Positions 37,116 to 45,046 of a stretch of 64,000 bases of DNA are shown piece after piece (position 1 is the first letter of the stretch; each line of letters opens with the position of its first letter). The stretch comes from Chryseobacterium taeanense. Its GTDB lineage: Bacteria > Bacteroidota > Bacteroidia > Flavobacteriales > Weeksellaceae. The notes below the pieces were generated by a model. It was not told the origin of the DNA. It saw only the letters and a program-made list of their open reading frames with translations, and did not search any database. Location: positions 110,774-174,773 of the forward strand of contig NZ_FNDW01000007.1 in the NCBI RefSeq assembly GCF_900099685.1, written 5' to 3'. The position numbers were made by a program, and so were the translations under genes.

Positions 37116-37148
37116 AACTTTGTCAAAGTTCAGAACTTTGACAAAGTT
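37116..37148. repeat. Palindromic repeat, copy 2 (ACTTTGTCAAAG type)
   Basis: AACTTTGTCAAAGTT (37116-37130) and AACTTTGACAAAGTT (37134-37148) are exact 15-bp inverted arms with a CAG loop. The inner 12 bp equal the copy at 4952-4982. It lies inside an operon, between the DUF3098 gene and uppP, so it may trim or pause the transcript. Confidence 0.65.
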
Positions 37149-37166
37149 GTATCGTGAAACATCTAT

Positions 37167-37466
37167 TTATTTTCTTTTCAGGATCGCGTAAACTTCGATC
37201 ACAAAACCGATTACAACGAATAAAGGTGCAATTCTGATTCTGCGAATGGAAAAAATATCTTCATTCCAGGAATTCGGATCAAATTTTCCGTCTACGGTAT
37301 TGGCATCATGCCCCATCATCAGTAGAAAGCCTACGACAATAAATGCAAGACCGATAAGCATCCACTTGAAGTTCTGCTTTCCGAAATAGAATGTATTTTC
37401 CTGAGGTGCTTCAGTAGTTTCTTTACCAAAGCTGTCTGCGGAAAATTTATTTGTTTTTTTGCTCAT
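37167..37466 (-). CDS. DUF3098 family membrane protein
   Basis: 99 aa. Two transmembrane helices, FKWMLIGLAFIVVGFLLMMG and IAPLFVVIGFVIEVYAIL, with a short loop containing FDPNSWNEDIFSIRRI. Matches DUF3098, a small Bacteroidota protein encoded next to ftsX; function unknown, probably a partner of the FtsX protein. One nucleotide separates it from the ftsX stop. Confidence 0.85.
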   Translation of the reverse strand: MSKKTNKFSADSFGKETTEAPQENTFYFGKQNFKWMLIGLAFIVVGFLLMMGHDANTVDGKFDPNSWNEDIFSIRRIRIAPLFVVIGFVIEVYAILKRK

Positions 37467-37467
37467 T

Positions 37468-38367
37468 TTAAGAATAATATAAATCGTCTACGTTTGATCT
37501 TAAGAATCTCCAGGTGGCAACCACCGTACTTAAGACCGTAATAAAAATTCCAACTCCGAATACCAGCAATACCAGCCAGAAATATTGGTTGTTATCTTGT
37601 ACAAAGGCAGAACCGATCTGGCTTGTAAAATAATACCAGAGTCCGAACAGCACTAAAAGTCCGATAATGGAACCAATGGCACCCAAAATTACAGCTTCAA
37701 TAATGAAAGGCTTCAGAATAAATCTTCTTTTTGCCCCTACCAGCTGCATGGTTTTAATAATAAATCTTTTAGAGAATATTTTCAGACGGATCGAGTTGTT
37801 AATGAGTACGACCGCCAGTATTAAAAACAATATGGAAAAACCTAATATCCATTTAAGAATTCTGCTCAGGTTATTGTAAACATCAACCATTAAAGTGCTG
37901 TCATTTTTCACTTCGGCAATACCGGGAACGGCTTTAATAGCCTTAAGAGCCTGATCGATTTTGGCAGGATCTACATATTCCGGCTTCAGTGCAATTTCTA
38001 TAGATGAAGGGAAAATATTTTCTTCGAAAAGTGCGTCGGTATCAATTCCCATACTTTTCTTGGCTTCCTGAGATGCCATTTCTCTCGTAATGTAGGTTGC
38101 TTTTTTTACAGGAGCCAATTTTTGGATATCCTTGAAAACTTCAGCTTCCATTTTTGCAATCTTGGCAGAATCTTTAGCATTGTAATTTTCAGCGAAGTAA
38201 GCGTTTACCACTAGCTGTTCTTTGATATAATCGGAATATTTTTGGGCATTAATCAAAATAAGCCCCATCAATCCAAGCAAAAAAAGCACTAAAGCGATAC
38301 TTATCACCACGGTAATATTGCTAGACCTAAGCCTTTTCTTATTAAATTCATCTACAGATTTAGCCAT
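37468..38367 (-). CDS. ftsX: Cell-division ABC transporter permease FtsX
   Basis: 299 aa. One N-terminal transmembrane helix (about residues 16-36), a periplasmic domain of some 130 aa (AKMEAEVFKDIQKLAPVKKA, TREMASQEAKKSMGIDTD, SSIEIALKPEYVDP), then three further helices with the FtsX-type sequence IKTMQLVGAKRRFILKPF linking them. FtsX pairs with FtsE to control cell-wall hydrolases at the septum. First gene of the leftward operon. ftsE is absent nearby, as is common in Bacteroidota. Confidence 0.92.
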   Translation of the reverse strand: MAKSVDEFNKKRLRSSNITVVISIALVLFLLGLMGLILINAQKYSDYIKEQLVVNAYFAENYNAKDSAKIAKMEAEVFKDIQKLAPVKKATYITREMASQEAKKSMGIDTDALFEENIFPSSIEIALKPEYVDPAKIDQALKAIKAVPGIAEVKNDSTLMVDVYNNLSRILKWILGFSILFLILAVVLINNSIRLKIFSKRFIIKTMQLVGAKRRFILKPFIIEAVILGAIGSIIGLLVLFGLWYYFTSQIGSAFVQDNNQYFWLVLLVFGVGIFITVLSTVVATWRFLRSNVDDLYYS

Positions 38368-38459
38368 TACTATTAAAATTTTTGGCTAAAATAGAAAAAA
38401 ACTTCCGAAATTTGGGAACGAAAAAGAGAAAATCACTGTTAATAAAATCATAAAAAACT

Positions 38460-39230
38460 TTGAGTGTAAAAGCAAAAAAGCATCTTGGTCAGCACTTTCT
38501 GACGGATGAAAACATCGCAAGAAAAATCGTTGAAGGTCTGAGTTTTGAAGGCTACAGAAACATCATGGAAGTAGGCCCCGGAATGGGAGTTCTTACCAAA
38601 TATCTTTTGGAAAAAGACCAGAATATTTACCTTGCCGAAATTGATAAAGAATCAATAGAATATCTAAAAAATAATTACGATAAAGTATCTGAAGAGACTT
38701 TTGTCGGTGATTTTCTGAAACAGGATTTTCAGTTTACCAATGGTGAGCAGATTGCCATCATAGGAAATTTCCCGTATAATATTTCTTCGCAGATTCTATT
38801 TCAGATTATCGATCATTATGAACTGATTCCTGAAATGGTTGGTATGTTCCAGAAAGAAGTTGCCGAAAGAACCGCAGCCGTTCCGAGAACGAAAGATTAC
38901 GGAATCCTTTCTGTTCTGATTCAGGCTTATTATGATACTTCTTACCTTTTTACGGTTCATGAAAATGTGTTCAATCCACCACCAAAAGTAAAATCAGGTG
39001 TTATCAGAATAACCCGCAATCCAAAAGAAGGACTGGCAGGAAATGAAGTTTTATTTAAACAGATCGTAAAAGCAGGATTTAACCAGCGAAGAAAAAAACT
39101 GTCGAATGCCCTGAAAATCCTCAATATTCCAGAAGCTTTAAAAACACATGAGTTCATGGATAAAAGAGCAGAAGAACTGAGTGTTGCAGATTTTATTTCT
39201 TTTACACAGCTTTGGAAAAACAATCAGTAA
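38460..39230 (+). CDS. rsmA: 16S rRNA (adenine1518-N6/adenine1519-N6)-dimethyltransferase
   Basis: 256 aa starting with a TTG codon at 38460; the protein then reads MSVKAKKHLGQHFLTDENI, which is the family N-terminus, so TTG is the real initiator. EVGPGMGVLTKYLL is the SAM motif, and GNFPYNISSQILFQI (NFPY) the catalytic motif IV. RsmA (KsgA) methylates two adenines in helix 45 late in 30S assembly; its loss gives kasugamycin resistance in E. coli. Divergent from ftsX with 92 bp between. Confidence 0.95.
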   Translation: MSVKAKKHLGQHFLTDENIARKIVEGLSFEGYRNIMEVGPGMGVLTKYLLEKDQNIYLAEIDKESIEYLKNNYDKVSEETFVGDFLKQDFQFTNGEQIAIIGNFPYNISSQILFQIIDHYELIPEMVGMFQKEVAERTAAVPRTKDYGILSVLIQAYYDTSYLFTVHENVFNPPPKVKSGVIRITRNPKEGLAGNEVLFKQIVKAGFNQRRKKLSNALKILNIPEALKTHEFMDKRAEELSVADFISFTQLWKNNQ

Positions 39231-39247
39231 TGATTTAATAAATAAAA

Positions 39248-39279
39248 AAACCTCCTGAAATTAAGTTCTCAGGAGGTTT
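39248..39279. terminator. Bidirectional terminator between rsmA and the THUMP methyltransferase gene
   Basis: Stem AAACCTCCTGA / TCAGGAGGTTT with a 10-nt loop and A/T runs; convergent genes on either side. Confidence 0.8.
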
Positions 39280-39298
39280 TTGTAATTTATAGATTGAT

Positions 39299-40459
39299 TT
39301 AATTTTCTAATTTATGAACTTTTTTAGTTCCTTCATACATTTCATATTGCAGAAATCTGGTTTCCAATTTACCGTTGAAAAGTTTGATTTTTCTGGACGG
39401 GCGAAGTCCAATTTTCTTTACCGCTTCAAGATCTGATGAGATCAGCCATGCTAACGTATTAGGATAATTTGTTTTGAAGGTATCTCCGATTTTCTTGTAG
39501 AAATCGTCATCATTAATAGAAATTCTCTCATCATAAGGCGGATTGAAAACCATTAATAATGGGAAGAGTTCTTTTTTGGAATCAAAGAAGTTCTGTTTTT
39601 TCACTTCAATTACATCTTCCATTTCAGCAGCTTCAATATTGATTCTCGCAGCGTTGAGCATTCTGGCATCAATATCGTACCCGACAATTTTTCCGGTAAA
39701 CTCTTTAACCCTGTTGATCCTGAATTCTTTAATTTTAGAAAACAGTTCAGCGTCATAATTTTTCCAGTTCTGGAAAGCAAATCTCTTTCTGAAAATCTGT
39801 GCCGGAAGATCCATCGCAATCATCGCTGCTTCGATCAACAGTGTTCCGGAACCGCACATCGGATCCAGGAAATTACCTTTTCCGTCCCATCCTGCAAGAT
39901 GCAACATTCCGCTTGCCAGCACTTCATTGATCGGCGCTTCGCCCTGTTCTCTTCTGTACCCTCTTTTAAATAAAGGATCTCCTGAAGAATCCAAGGAAAT
40001 TGTAATTAACTCTCTGTCAATATGAAGGTGGAATTTAATATCCGGATTTTTTGTTTCAACATTCGGCCGTCTTTTGAATTTTTCCTGAAAATAATCAACA
40101 ATTGCGTCTTTCATCTTCAGGGTTACGAACTGAGAATGTTTAAATGTCTCTGAATTTACCGTAGCATCGATGGCAAAAGACTGTTCAACATCCATAAATT
40201 CTTCCCAGTTAAATTTAAAAAGTCTGTCATAAAACTGATGCTGATTAAACGCTTTGAATTCATGAACAGGAACCAGAATTTTTAGGGCCGTTCTTGCAGA
40301 ATAGTTTATTTTGTATAAAAACCCGAGATCGCCTTCACAATTTACCGCACGGTTTTTAACTTCAACTTTTCTTCCCCCGAGTTTTTTAATTTCTTCCGCG
40401 AGGATCTGTTCGAGCCCAAAGAAAGTTTTTATCTGAATCTGTATATTTTCTGTATCCAT
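39299..40459 (-). CDS. THUMP-domain class I RNA methyltransferase (RlmL-like)
   Basis: 386 aa. THUMP domain in the first 150 residues (KTFFGLEQILAEEIKKLGGR, VNCEGDLGFLYKINYSARTA), then a Rossmann methyltransferase with FLDPMCGSGTLLIEAAMIA (SAM site) and VFNPPYDERI (NPPY, catalytic for N6-adenine or N2-guanine). This matches the N-terminal half of E. coli RlmKL, which makes m2G2445 in 23S rRNA. Bacteroidota members have this part alone. Convergent with rsmA. Confidence 0.9.
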   Translation of the reverse strand: MDTENIQIQIKTFFGLEQILAEEIKKLGGRKVEVKNRAVNCEGDLGFLYKINYSARTALKILVPVHEFKAFNQHQFYDRLFKFNWEEFMDVEQSFAIDATVNSETFKHSQFVTLKMKDAIVDYFQEKFKRRPNVETKNPDIKFHLHIDRELITISLDSSGDPLFKRGYRREQGEAPINEVLASGMLHLAGWDGKGNFLDPMCGSGTLLIEAAMIAMDLPAQIFRKRFAFQNWKNYDAELFSKIKEFRINRVKEFTGKIVGYDIDARMLNAARINIEAAEMEDVIEVKKQNFFDSKKELFPLLMVFNPPYDERISINDDDFYKKIGDTFKTNYPNTLAWLISSDLEAVKKIGLRPSRKIKLFNGKLETRFLQYEMYEGTKKVHKLEN

Positions 40460-40582
40460 ATCTTATTATTAAAAGTTTAAATATTTAAAAATTAGAAGTT
40501 TATATGCAAAATCAATTCAGCTATTGAATATTTCGATCTTCTAATGTTAAATACTTTTTTCCTTTTACCGCACAAATTTAGT

Positions 40583-40590
40583 TATTTTTG
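40583..40590 (+). promoter_or_regulatory. -7 box of the SAM-methyltransferase gene
   Basis: TATTTTTG, fitting TAnnTTTG, ending 4 nt before the ATG at 40595: a leaderless or almost leaderless start, which also rejects the longer frame from 40544. Confidence 0.5.
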
Positions 40591-40594
40591 CATT

Positions 40595-41320
40595 ATGGAA
40601 TGGTTTGAATCTTGGTTTGATACCCCTTATTATCATATGCTATACAGTAACAGAGATTACACAGAGGCAGAAAATTTTATTACAAAACTTACGGCAGACC
40701 TTAAGCTGGAGCCAGATTCTAAGATCATTGACTTAGCCTGCGGAAAGGGAAGACACTCTGTTTTTCTCAATAAATTGGGATATGATGTTCTGGGATTGGA
40801 TCTTTCCAGACAGAGTATAGAATTTGACAAACAATTTGAAAATGACTCTTTAGCTTTCGGGGTTCATGACATGAGAAATCCGATTGATGCAGATCCTGTA
40901 GATGCGGTGTTTAATCTTTTTACCAGTTTCGGATATTTTGATCAGGAAAGTGATGATAAAAAGGTTTTCAGTTCAGTTTGTAATGCTCTGAAAACGGGAG
41001 GATTTTTTGTTCTTGATTATCTGAATGAAGAATTCGTACGAAAAAATATTGTCCCTGAATCAACTATTATCAGAGGAAATATTGAGTTTAAAATCACAAA
41101 AAAAATAGAAGGCAGACATATTATTAAAGATATCATGTTTGAAGATAAAGGAAAACCTTACCACTTCTTTGAAAAAGTAAAGCTTCATACATTGGAAGCC
41201 ATTAATTCTTATGCCCAAGAGGTAGGTTTTGAAAGAATTAAAATCTGGGGTGATTACCAGCTTAACATATTTGACAAAGAAAACTCGCCCCGTTGTATCA
41301 ATTTATTTAAGAAAAAATAA
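40595..41320 (+). CDS. Class I SAM-dependent methyltransferase
   Basis: 241 aa from the ATG at 40595. Motif I is IIDLACGKGRHSVFLNKLGY, followed by VLGLDLSRQSIEF (acidic loop) and DAVFNLFTSFGYF (motif IV-like). The start MEWFESWFDTPYYHMLYSN is typical of a small-molecule or tRNA-type methyltransferase family in Bacteroidota whose substrate is unknown. The next two genes follow at 27 and 1 nt, so it heads an operon that ends with a ZIP transporter. Confidence 0.85.
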   Translation: MEWFESWFDTPYYHMLYSNRDYTEAENFITKLTADLKLEPDSKIIDLACGKGRHSVFLNKLGYDVLGLDLSRQSIEFDKQFENDSLAFGVHDMRNPIDADPVDAVFNLFTSFGYFDQESDDKKVFSSVCNALKTGGFFVLDYLNEEFVRKNIVPESTIIRGNIEFKITKKIEGRHIIKDIMFEDKGKPYHFFEKVKLHTLEAINSYAQEVGFERIKIWGDYQLNIFDKENSPRCINLFKKK

Positions 41321-41347
41321 ACTAAAAAGTATAAAGTTAGGCTTGCA

Positions 41348-41599
41348 ATGGTTACCAATATTTTATTTATTGTATTGACTTTAGTTTCAATATTTTGTGG
41401 AATTAAATTTGGATATGTTGACAGCCATACTCCCCCAGCTGCCTTTATTATTTCGATTTTGTTATTAATACTGGGATTAATTTTAACTATTTTCAGAAAA
41501 AATTTATTTGAAAATAAAATAAATTTAAGAATACATATCATCGTAGTATGTATTAATTTACTTATTGTATTATTTTATTTGTCACCTATTTTTATTTAG
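41348..41599 (+). CDS. Small hydrophobic membrane protein
   Basis: 83 aa, with about three transmembrane helices (ILFIVLTLVSIFCGIKFG, AAFIISILLLILGLILTIF, IIVVCINLLIVLFYL). No family recognised. Its stop TAG is separated by one base from the ATG of the ZIP transporter gene, so they are translated together. A helper of the transporter is possible but not shown. Confidence 0.65.
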   Translation: MVTNILFIVLTLVSIFCGIKFGYVDSHTPPAAFIISILLLILGLILTIFRKNLFENKINLRIHIIVVCINLLIVLFYLSPIFI

Positions 41600-41600
41600 C

Positions 41601-42320
41601 ATGATTGTCATTTTACTTATATTAAGCGTTATTACCGGAGTATTTCTCGGAAAGCATTTCGGTAAAAAAGAAAAACTGGCGAAAAATTTATTAATTTTAA
41701 GTGCCGGGTTTCTTATTACCGTTTGTCTTAATGAAGTTTTTCCGCAGGTATATACTGCGAAAGCCGGCAGCAGTCTCGGGATCTTTGTTATTGTAGGGGT
41801 TCTGTTACAAATGATTCTGGAAGCTCTTACGAAAGGCTTTGAGCATGGCCATTTCCATCATCACAGCGAACACAATATTCTTCCCGCCGCTTTAATGGTA
41901 GGACTTTTCATTCATGCATTTATTGAAGGGATTCCTTTGGCAAATGATGAACATCAACTTTCACCTTATCTTTGGGGAATTCTTTTTCATAATCTTCCGA
42001 TTTCATTCATACTTGGAGCATTTTTGTTTAACCGAAAAGAAGGATCGAAAAGCAGTTCTTATCCATCATTACTGATTGTCGCTTTATTTGCGTTGGCTTC
42101 TCCAATGGGAATGTTATTGGGAAATTATTTCAACCCTGATTTGCAGCCTTATTTTCTGGCTATTGTAGGAGGAATTTTCCTGCATATTTCTTCAGTGATT
42201 ATTTTTGAAAGCAACAAAAGCCACAATATCGACTGGATAAAAATCGGACTTGTCATTCTGGGAGTTTCATTAGCTTTAATTATGCATCTTTTCCATCATC
42301 ACTCGCATAGTAGTCATTAA
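41601..42320 (+). CDS. ZIP-family divalent metal transporter
   Basis: 239 aa from the ATG at 41601. Eight-helix ZIP layout. The His-rich cytoplasmic loop HGHFHHHSEHN lies between helices 3 and 4; helix 4 carries HAFIEGIPLA and helix 5 HNLPISFILG, the two metal-binding signatures. It probably imports zinc or iron. The C-terminus is also His-rich (HLFHHHSHSSH). Third gene of the methyltransferase operon, closed by a strong terminator. Confidence 0.92.
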   Translation: MIVILLILSVITGVFLGKHFGKKEKLAKNLLILSAGFLITVCLNEVFPQVYTAKAGSSLGIFVIVGVLLQMILEALTKGFEHGHFHHHSEHNILPAALMVGLFIHAFIEGIPLANDEHQLSPYLWGILFHNLPISFILGAFLFNRKEGSKSSSYPSLLIVALFALASPMGMLLGNYFNPDLQPYFLAIVGGIFLHISSVIIFESNKSHNIDWIKIGLVILGVSLALIMHLFHHHSHSSH

Positions 42321-42335
42321 AAATTCATAAAAAAA

Positions 42336-42360
42336 CTCCGGATAATAAACATATCCGGAG
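42336..42360. terminator. Bidirectional terminator between ZIP and FadL-like genes
   Basis: Perfect stem CTCCGGATA / TATCCGGAG with a 7-nt loop and flanking A and T runs. Confidence 0.85.
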
Positions 42361-42386
42361 CTTTTTTATCATTAGTTATTCAACCT

Positions 42387-43790
42387 TTAGAATTTCCATC
42401 CAAAAGTAATAAAGAAATTGTTTCTGACATTTTTCACATCGGACACTGCATAAGCATCACTGGAAATCAACTGGTTTGCCGAATAATATCCTGCTTCATA
42501 ATTGCCATTTACCACACCATAGAGGAATGGATTAGCATATTTAGAAGTTACATTCTGATAAGATGCATCAATATAAAAAGATCTGAAATCATATCCCAAA
42601 CCTAGTGATAATGCATTTCTGTCATTCAGAATAAGATTGCTATAAGACTGTCCTTGCGACACACTTCCATTGTCAGTATATCTGTCAATAGTCAAAGCAT
42701 CAAACGGACTTGAAGCATATGAATATCCTCCTCTTAATCTGAACTGTTTCAATCTATATTCAGCCCCGATTTTCACCTCCGAAAGATTTTTATAATTATC
42801 TTTAAAGAAATCATTTAATTCAGTTTCGGCACCTCCATATACTTTGTACTTAGGTTTTGTTAATCCCAAAGTGTAATCTACGTTTAAAGCAAAACTTTTA
42901 CTGGCAATAAACGCAGCACTTACAGTTGCTTTCATTGGAGAAGTTAGTTTCCTGTCTTCAACAGCATAATCATCACCATAAATAGGATCATTATAGAAAT
43001 TATAGCTTCTGTTGATATTCCAGAAAGTCGGAGTTTCCAAGGCAGCACCTAATCTGAAACTCTGTCCGAATTTTCCGATTACCCCCAGTGAAGCTGAGAA
43101 ACCATTTCCTTTTTCATAAAAAGGAGTATTTTGCTTACTGAAATATTCTGAGCCACCATTGGTTAATGAATTAAAAATAGCTGTATCAGACTGGTCAATT
43201 GACGAATTAAAGAAGTTTAGACCTGCTCCCAAATAAAAACTGTTGTTATAATTTGCGCCTACCCCAAAACTTGTTTTTGATAAATATCCATATCTGTCAT
43301 AAGCATGTCTTCCAAAAGAAGAACTTGTACTATTTGGAAAATCATAAATTAAATTGGCATTTCCAGGAGTTTCAATATAATTTTCAATAGACTGGTTAGA
43401 GTAATTAACACCCACATTTATGAATTTCCATGCACTTTCAGTCATGAGCTGGAACGTCATTACTGCTCCTAAATTTCCAAGATCACCTTTATTAATTTTA
43501 TAGCCGTAAGAAGAACCTGCAAAAGAAGAAGTATTCTTGTTACTTGTGATAGAAAGCGTTCCTGAAACTTCTCCTGAAATGGCAACTCCTAAACCGGCAG
43601 GGTTGGTAAGCAAAGAATTTGCGTCGCCTCCTAGAGCTCCGTTTGATCCGGCCATGGCATTAAATTTTGCTGACCCTACATTAGGAGCATTTGAATAAAC
43701 ATCCACTGTATTTCTTATCACAGAAACATCTTGAGCCTGCGCAAAAAATGCAGCAGAAATACTCATTATTGCTAAAGATTTTTTTAACAT
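42387..43790 (-). CDS. FadL/OmpP1-type outer membrane transport protein
   Basis: 467 aa. Signal peptide (KKSLAIMSISAAFFAQAQ); the early SAKFNAMAGSNGALGGDANS and LLTNPAGLGVAISGE are the N-terminal plug (NPA motif) of the OmpP1/FadL/TodX family. Beta-strands follow to a terminal FFITFGWKF ending in an aromatic residue. It takes up hydrophobic compounds across the outer membrane. Second gene of a leftward pair with the Gly/Trp-rich lipoprotein, 29 nt apart. Confidence 0.88.
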   Translation of the reverse strand: MLKKSLAIMSISAAFFAQAQDVSVIRNTVDVYSNAPNVGSAKFNAMAGSNGALGGDANSLLTNPAGLGVAISGEVSGTLSITSNKNTSSFAGSSYGYKINKGDLGNLGAVMTFQLMTESAWKFINVGVNYSNQSIENYIETPGNANLIYDFPNSTSSSFGRHAYDRYGYLSKTSFGVGANYNNSFYLGAGLNFFNSSIDQSDTAIFNSLTNGGSEYFSKQNTPFYEKGNGFSASLGVIGKFGQSFRLGAALETPTFWNINRSYNFYNDPIYGDDYAVEDRKLTSPMKATVSAAFIASKSFALNVDYTLGLTKPKYKVYGGAETELNDFFKDNYKNLSEVKIGAEYRLKQFRLRGGYSYASSPFDALTIDRYTDNGSVSQGQSYSNLILNDRNALSLGLGYDFRSFYIDASYQNVTSKYANPFLYGVVNGNYEAGYYSANQLISSDAYAVSDVKNVRNNFFITFGWKF

Positions 43791-43819
43791 TATTTTTTTG
43801 AATAGTTATTAATTAAATA

Positions 43820-44899
43820 TTATCTGCCACCTCGGAAGCCACCGCCTCCACCTCCGCCGGATCTGAATCCGCCGCCGCTTCCTCCGCTGAAGCCGCCACC
43901 TCCGGATCGGAAGCCGCCTCCACTGTTGGAATTATTGAAACCACTGTTATTTCTGAAGCCACCGTCATTTCTAGGTTGAGGCCGAGATTGCTGTTGATAA
44001 TTGTAGTTTGGTCTTGGTTGTACCTGATTACGGAAACCACCTTGCGGTCTCACACCGTTTTGATTTCTGAAACCACCGTTAGTATTTCCCTGTCTGAAAC
44101 CTCCATTATTATTTGACCCACGGAAACCTCCGTTATTGTTGTTTCCATTCCTGAAACCTCCTGTTGCAGTGTTCTCTCTTCTGAAGCCTCCTGATGTCAC
44201 GCCATACTTATTGGCAAAACTTCCATTGTACGTATTGAATCCTCTTCCGTTCGCACCACTTCTTCTGTAGTAAGGAGCATAGTAACTTCCGCCCCAGTAT
44301 CCACCACCATATCCCCAATAAGGATTTCCGTAATATCCGCCCCAACCCCAATAAGGGTTATAGCCATATCCCCAATACGGTGAGTATCCCCAGCCCATAT
44401 TCCAGCCGCCTCCCCAGCCCCATGAGCCTCCCCATGAAAGACCAATTCCCCAGCCACCATAACCGCCGTAGCCCCAGTAAGGATTATAGCCTCCATACCA
44501 GCCTCCCCAGCCCCAAGGATAGCCCCAACCCCACGAATTATCGTAGTAATTGGTTTGGCTTCCTGCATACATCCCCCAATCAGAATCTGTAGCGTTGGTA
44601 TTCCAGTTGTAGTCATTCCAGTTACTGTATTTCCCCTCTCTTGAGTTGGCTTCCGCATTCTGAATGATGCTTGTATCGTCCTGATAATAGTTGTAATCTT
44701 CTCCAACTCTGTTACCTCCTTCATTGATAACGATACCTTCAGGAAGTGTGTCTTTATTAGGGTCGTAATAAACGCCATCGGTCTCGCTGTAACCTCCCAT
44801 CTGGGCACCGCAAGACACAAGTAACAATCCGCCTGATATTGCCAAAATCCCTTTGGATCTTATTATACCGAGCAAATTTTTATGTATATTTTTTTTCAT
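43820..44899 (-). CDS. Gly/Trp/Tyr-rich low-complexity lipoprotein with GGFR repeats
   Basis: 359 aa. A signal peptide ends in a lipobox (LLLVSCG), so it is a lipoprotein. After a 90-aa linker there is a block of about 110 residues almost entirely W, G, Y, P and N (GYPWGWGGWYGGYNPYWGYG and similar), followed by ten GGFR tetrapeptides set in Asn/Gln/Ser/Gly spacers, the last three within a poly-Gly end. Presumably an extended surface-exposed sticky protein. No enzymatic motif. The gene is noticeably rich in GC for its surroundings because of the Gly and Trp codons. Read with the FadL-like gene downstream. Confidence 0.75.
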   Translation of the reverse strand: MKKNIHKNLLGIIRSKGILAISGGLLLVSCGAQMGGYSETDGVYYDPNKDTLPEGIVINEGGNRVGEDYNYYQDDTSIIQNAEANSREGKYSNWNDYNWNTNATDSDWGMYAGSQTNYYDNSWGWGYPWGWGGWYGGYNPYWGYGGYGGWGIGLSWGGSWGWGGGWNMGWGYSPYWGYGYNPYWGWGGYYGNPYWGYGGGYWGGSYYAPYYRRSGANGRGFNTYNGSFANKYGVTSGGFRRENTATGGFRNGNNNNGGFRGSNNNGGFRQGNTNGGFRNQNGVRPQGGFRNQVQPRPNYNYQQQSRPQPRNDGGFRNNSGFNNSNSGGGFRSGGGGFSGGSGGGFRSGGGGGGGFRGGR

Positions 44900-44926
44900 G
44901 ATAACGTAAAAATTTTTAATTTAAAT

Positions 44927-44934
44927 TATATTTG
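44927..44934 (+). promoter_or_regulatory. -7 box in the proS leader region
   Basis: TATATTTG matches TAnnTTTG; no good -33 box. It would give a leader of about 105 nt that contains the terminator-like hairpin at 44971-44995. Confidence 0.4.
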
Positions 44935-44970
44935 CAAAATCTACCAAAAATGTGTACCGATCAAGGGTAC

Positions 44971-44995
44971 AAAAATCTATCAAAAATAGATTTTT
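44971..44995 (+). terminator. Terminator-like hairpin in the leader of proS (possible attenuator)
   Basis: Perfect 10-bp stem AAAAATCTAT / ATAGATTTTT with a CAAAA loop, followed by ATTTTTAG. A second small hairpin, GTACC/GGTAC, lies at 44954-44970. Both lie between the promoter-like box at 44927 and the ATG at 45047, so transcription could stop early. Confidence 0.45.
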
Positions 44996-45046
44996 ATTTT
45001 TAGATAACAATAATAGCGAAAAGTTAAAAAAATTAAAAAAAAATTA

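Noticed and set aside
43813..44820. Long frames opposite or beside the GGFR/WG-rich gene
   Set aside because: They are shadows that stay open because of the biased Gly/Trp codons; they have no start context or family.
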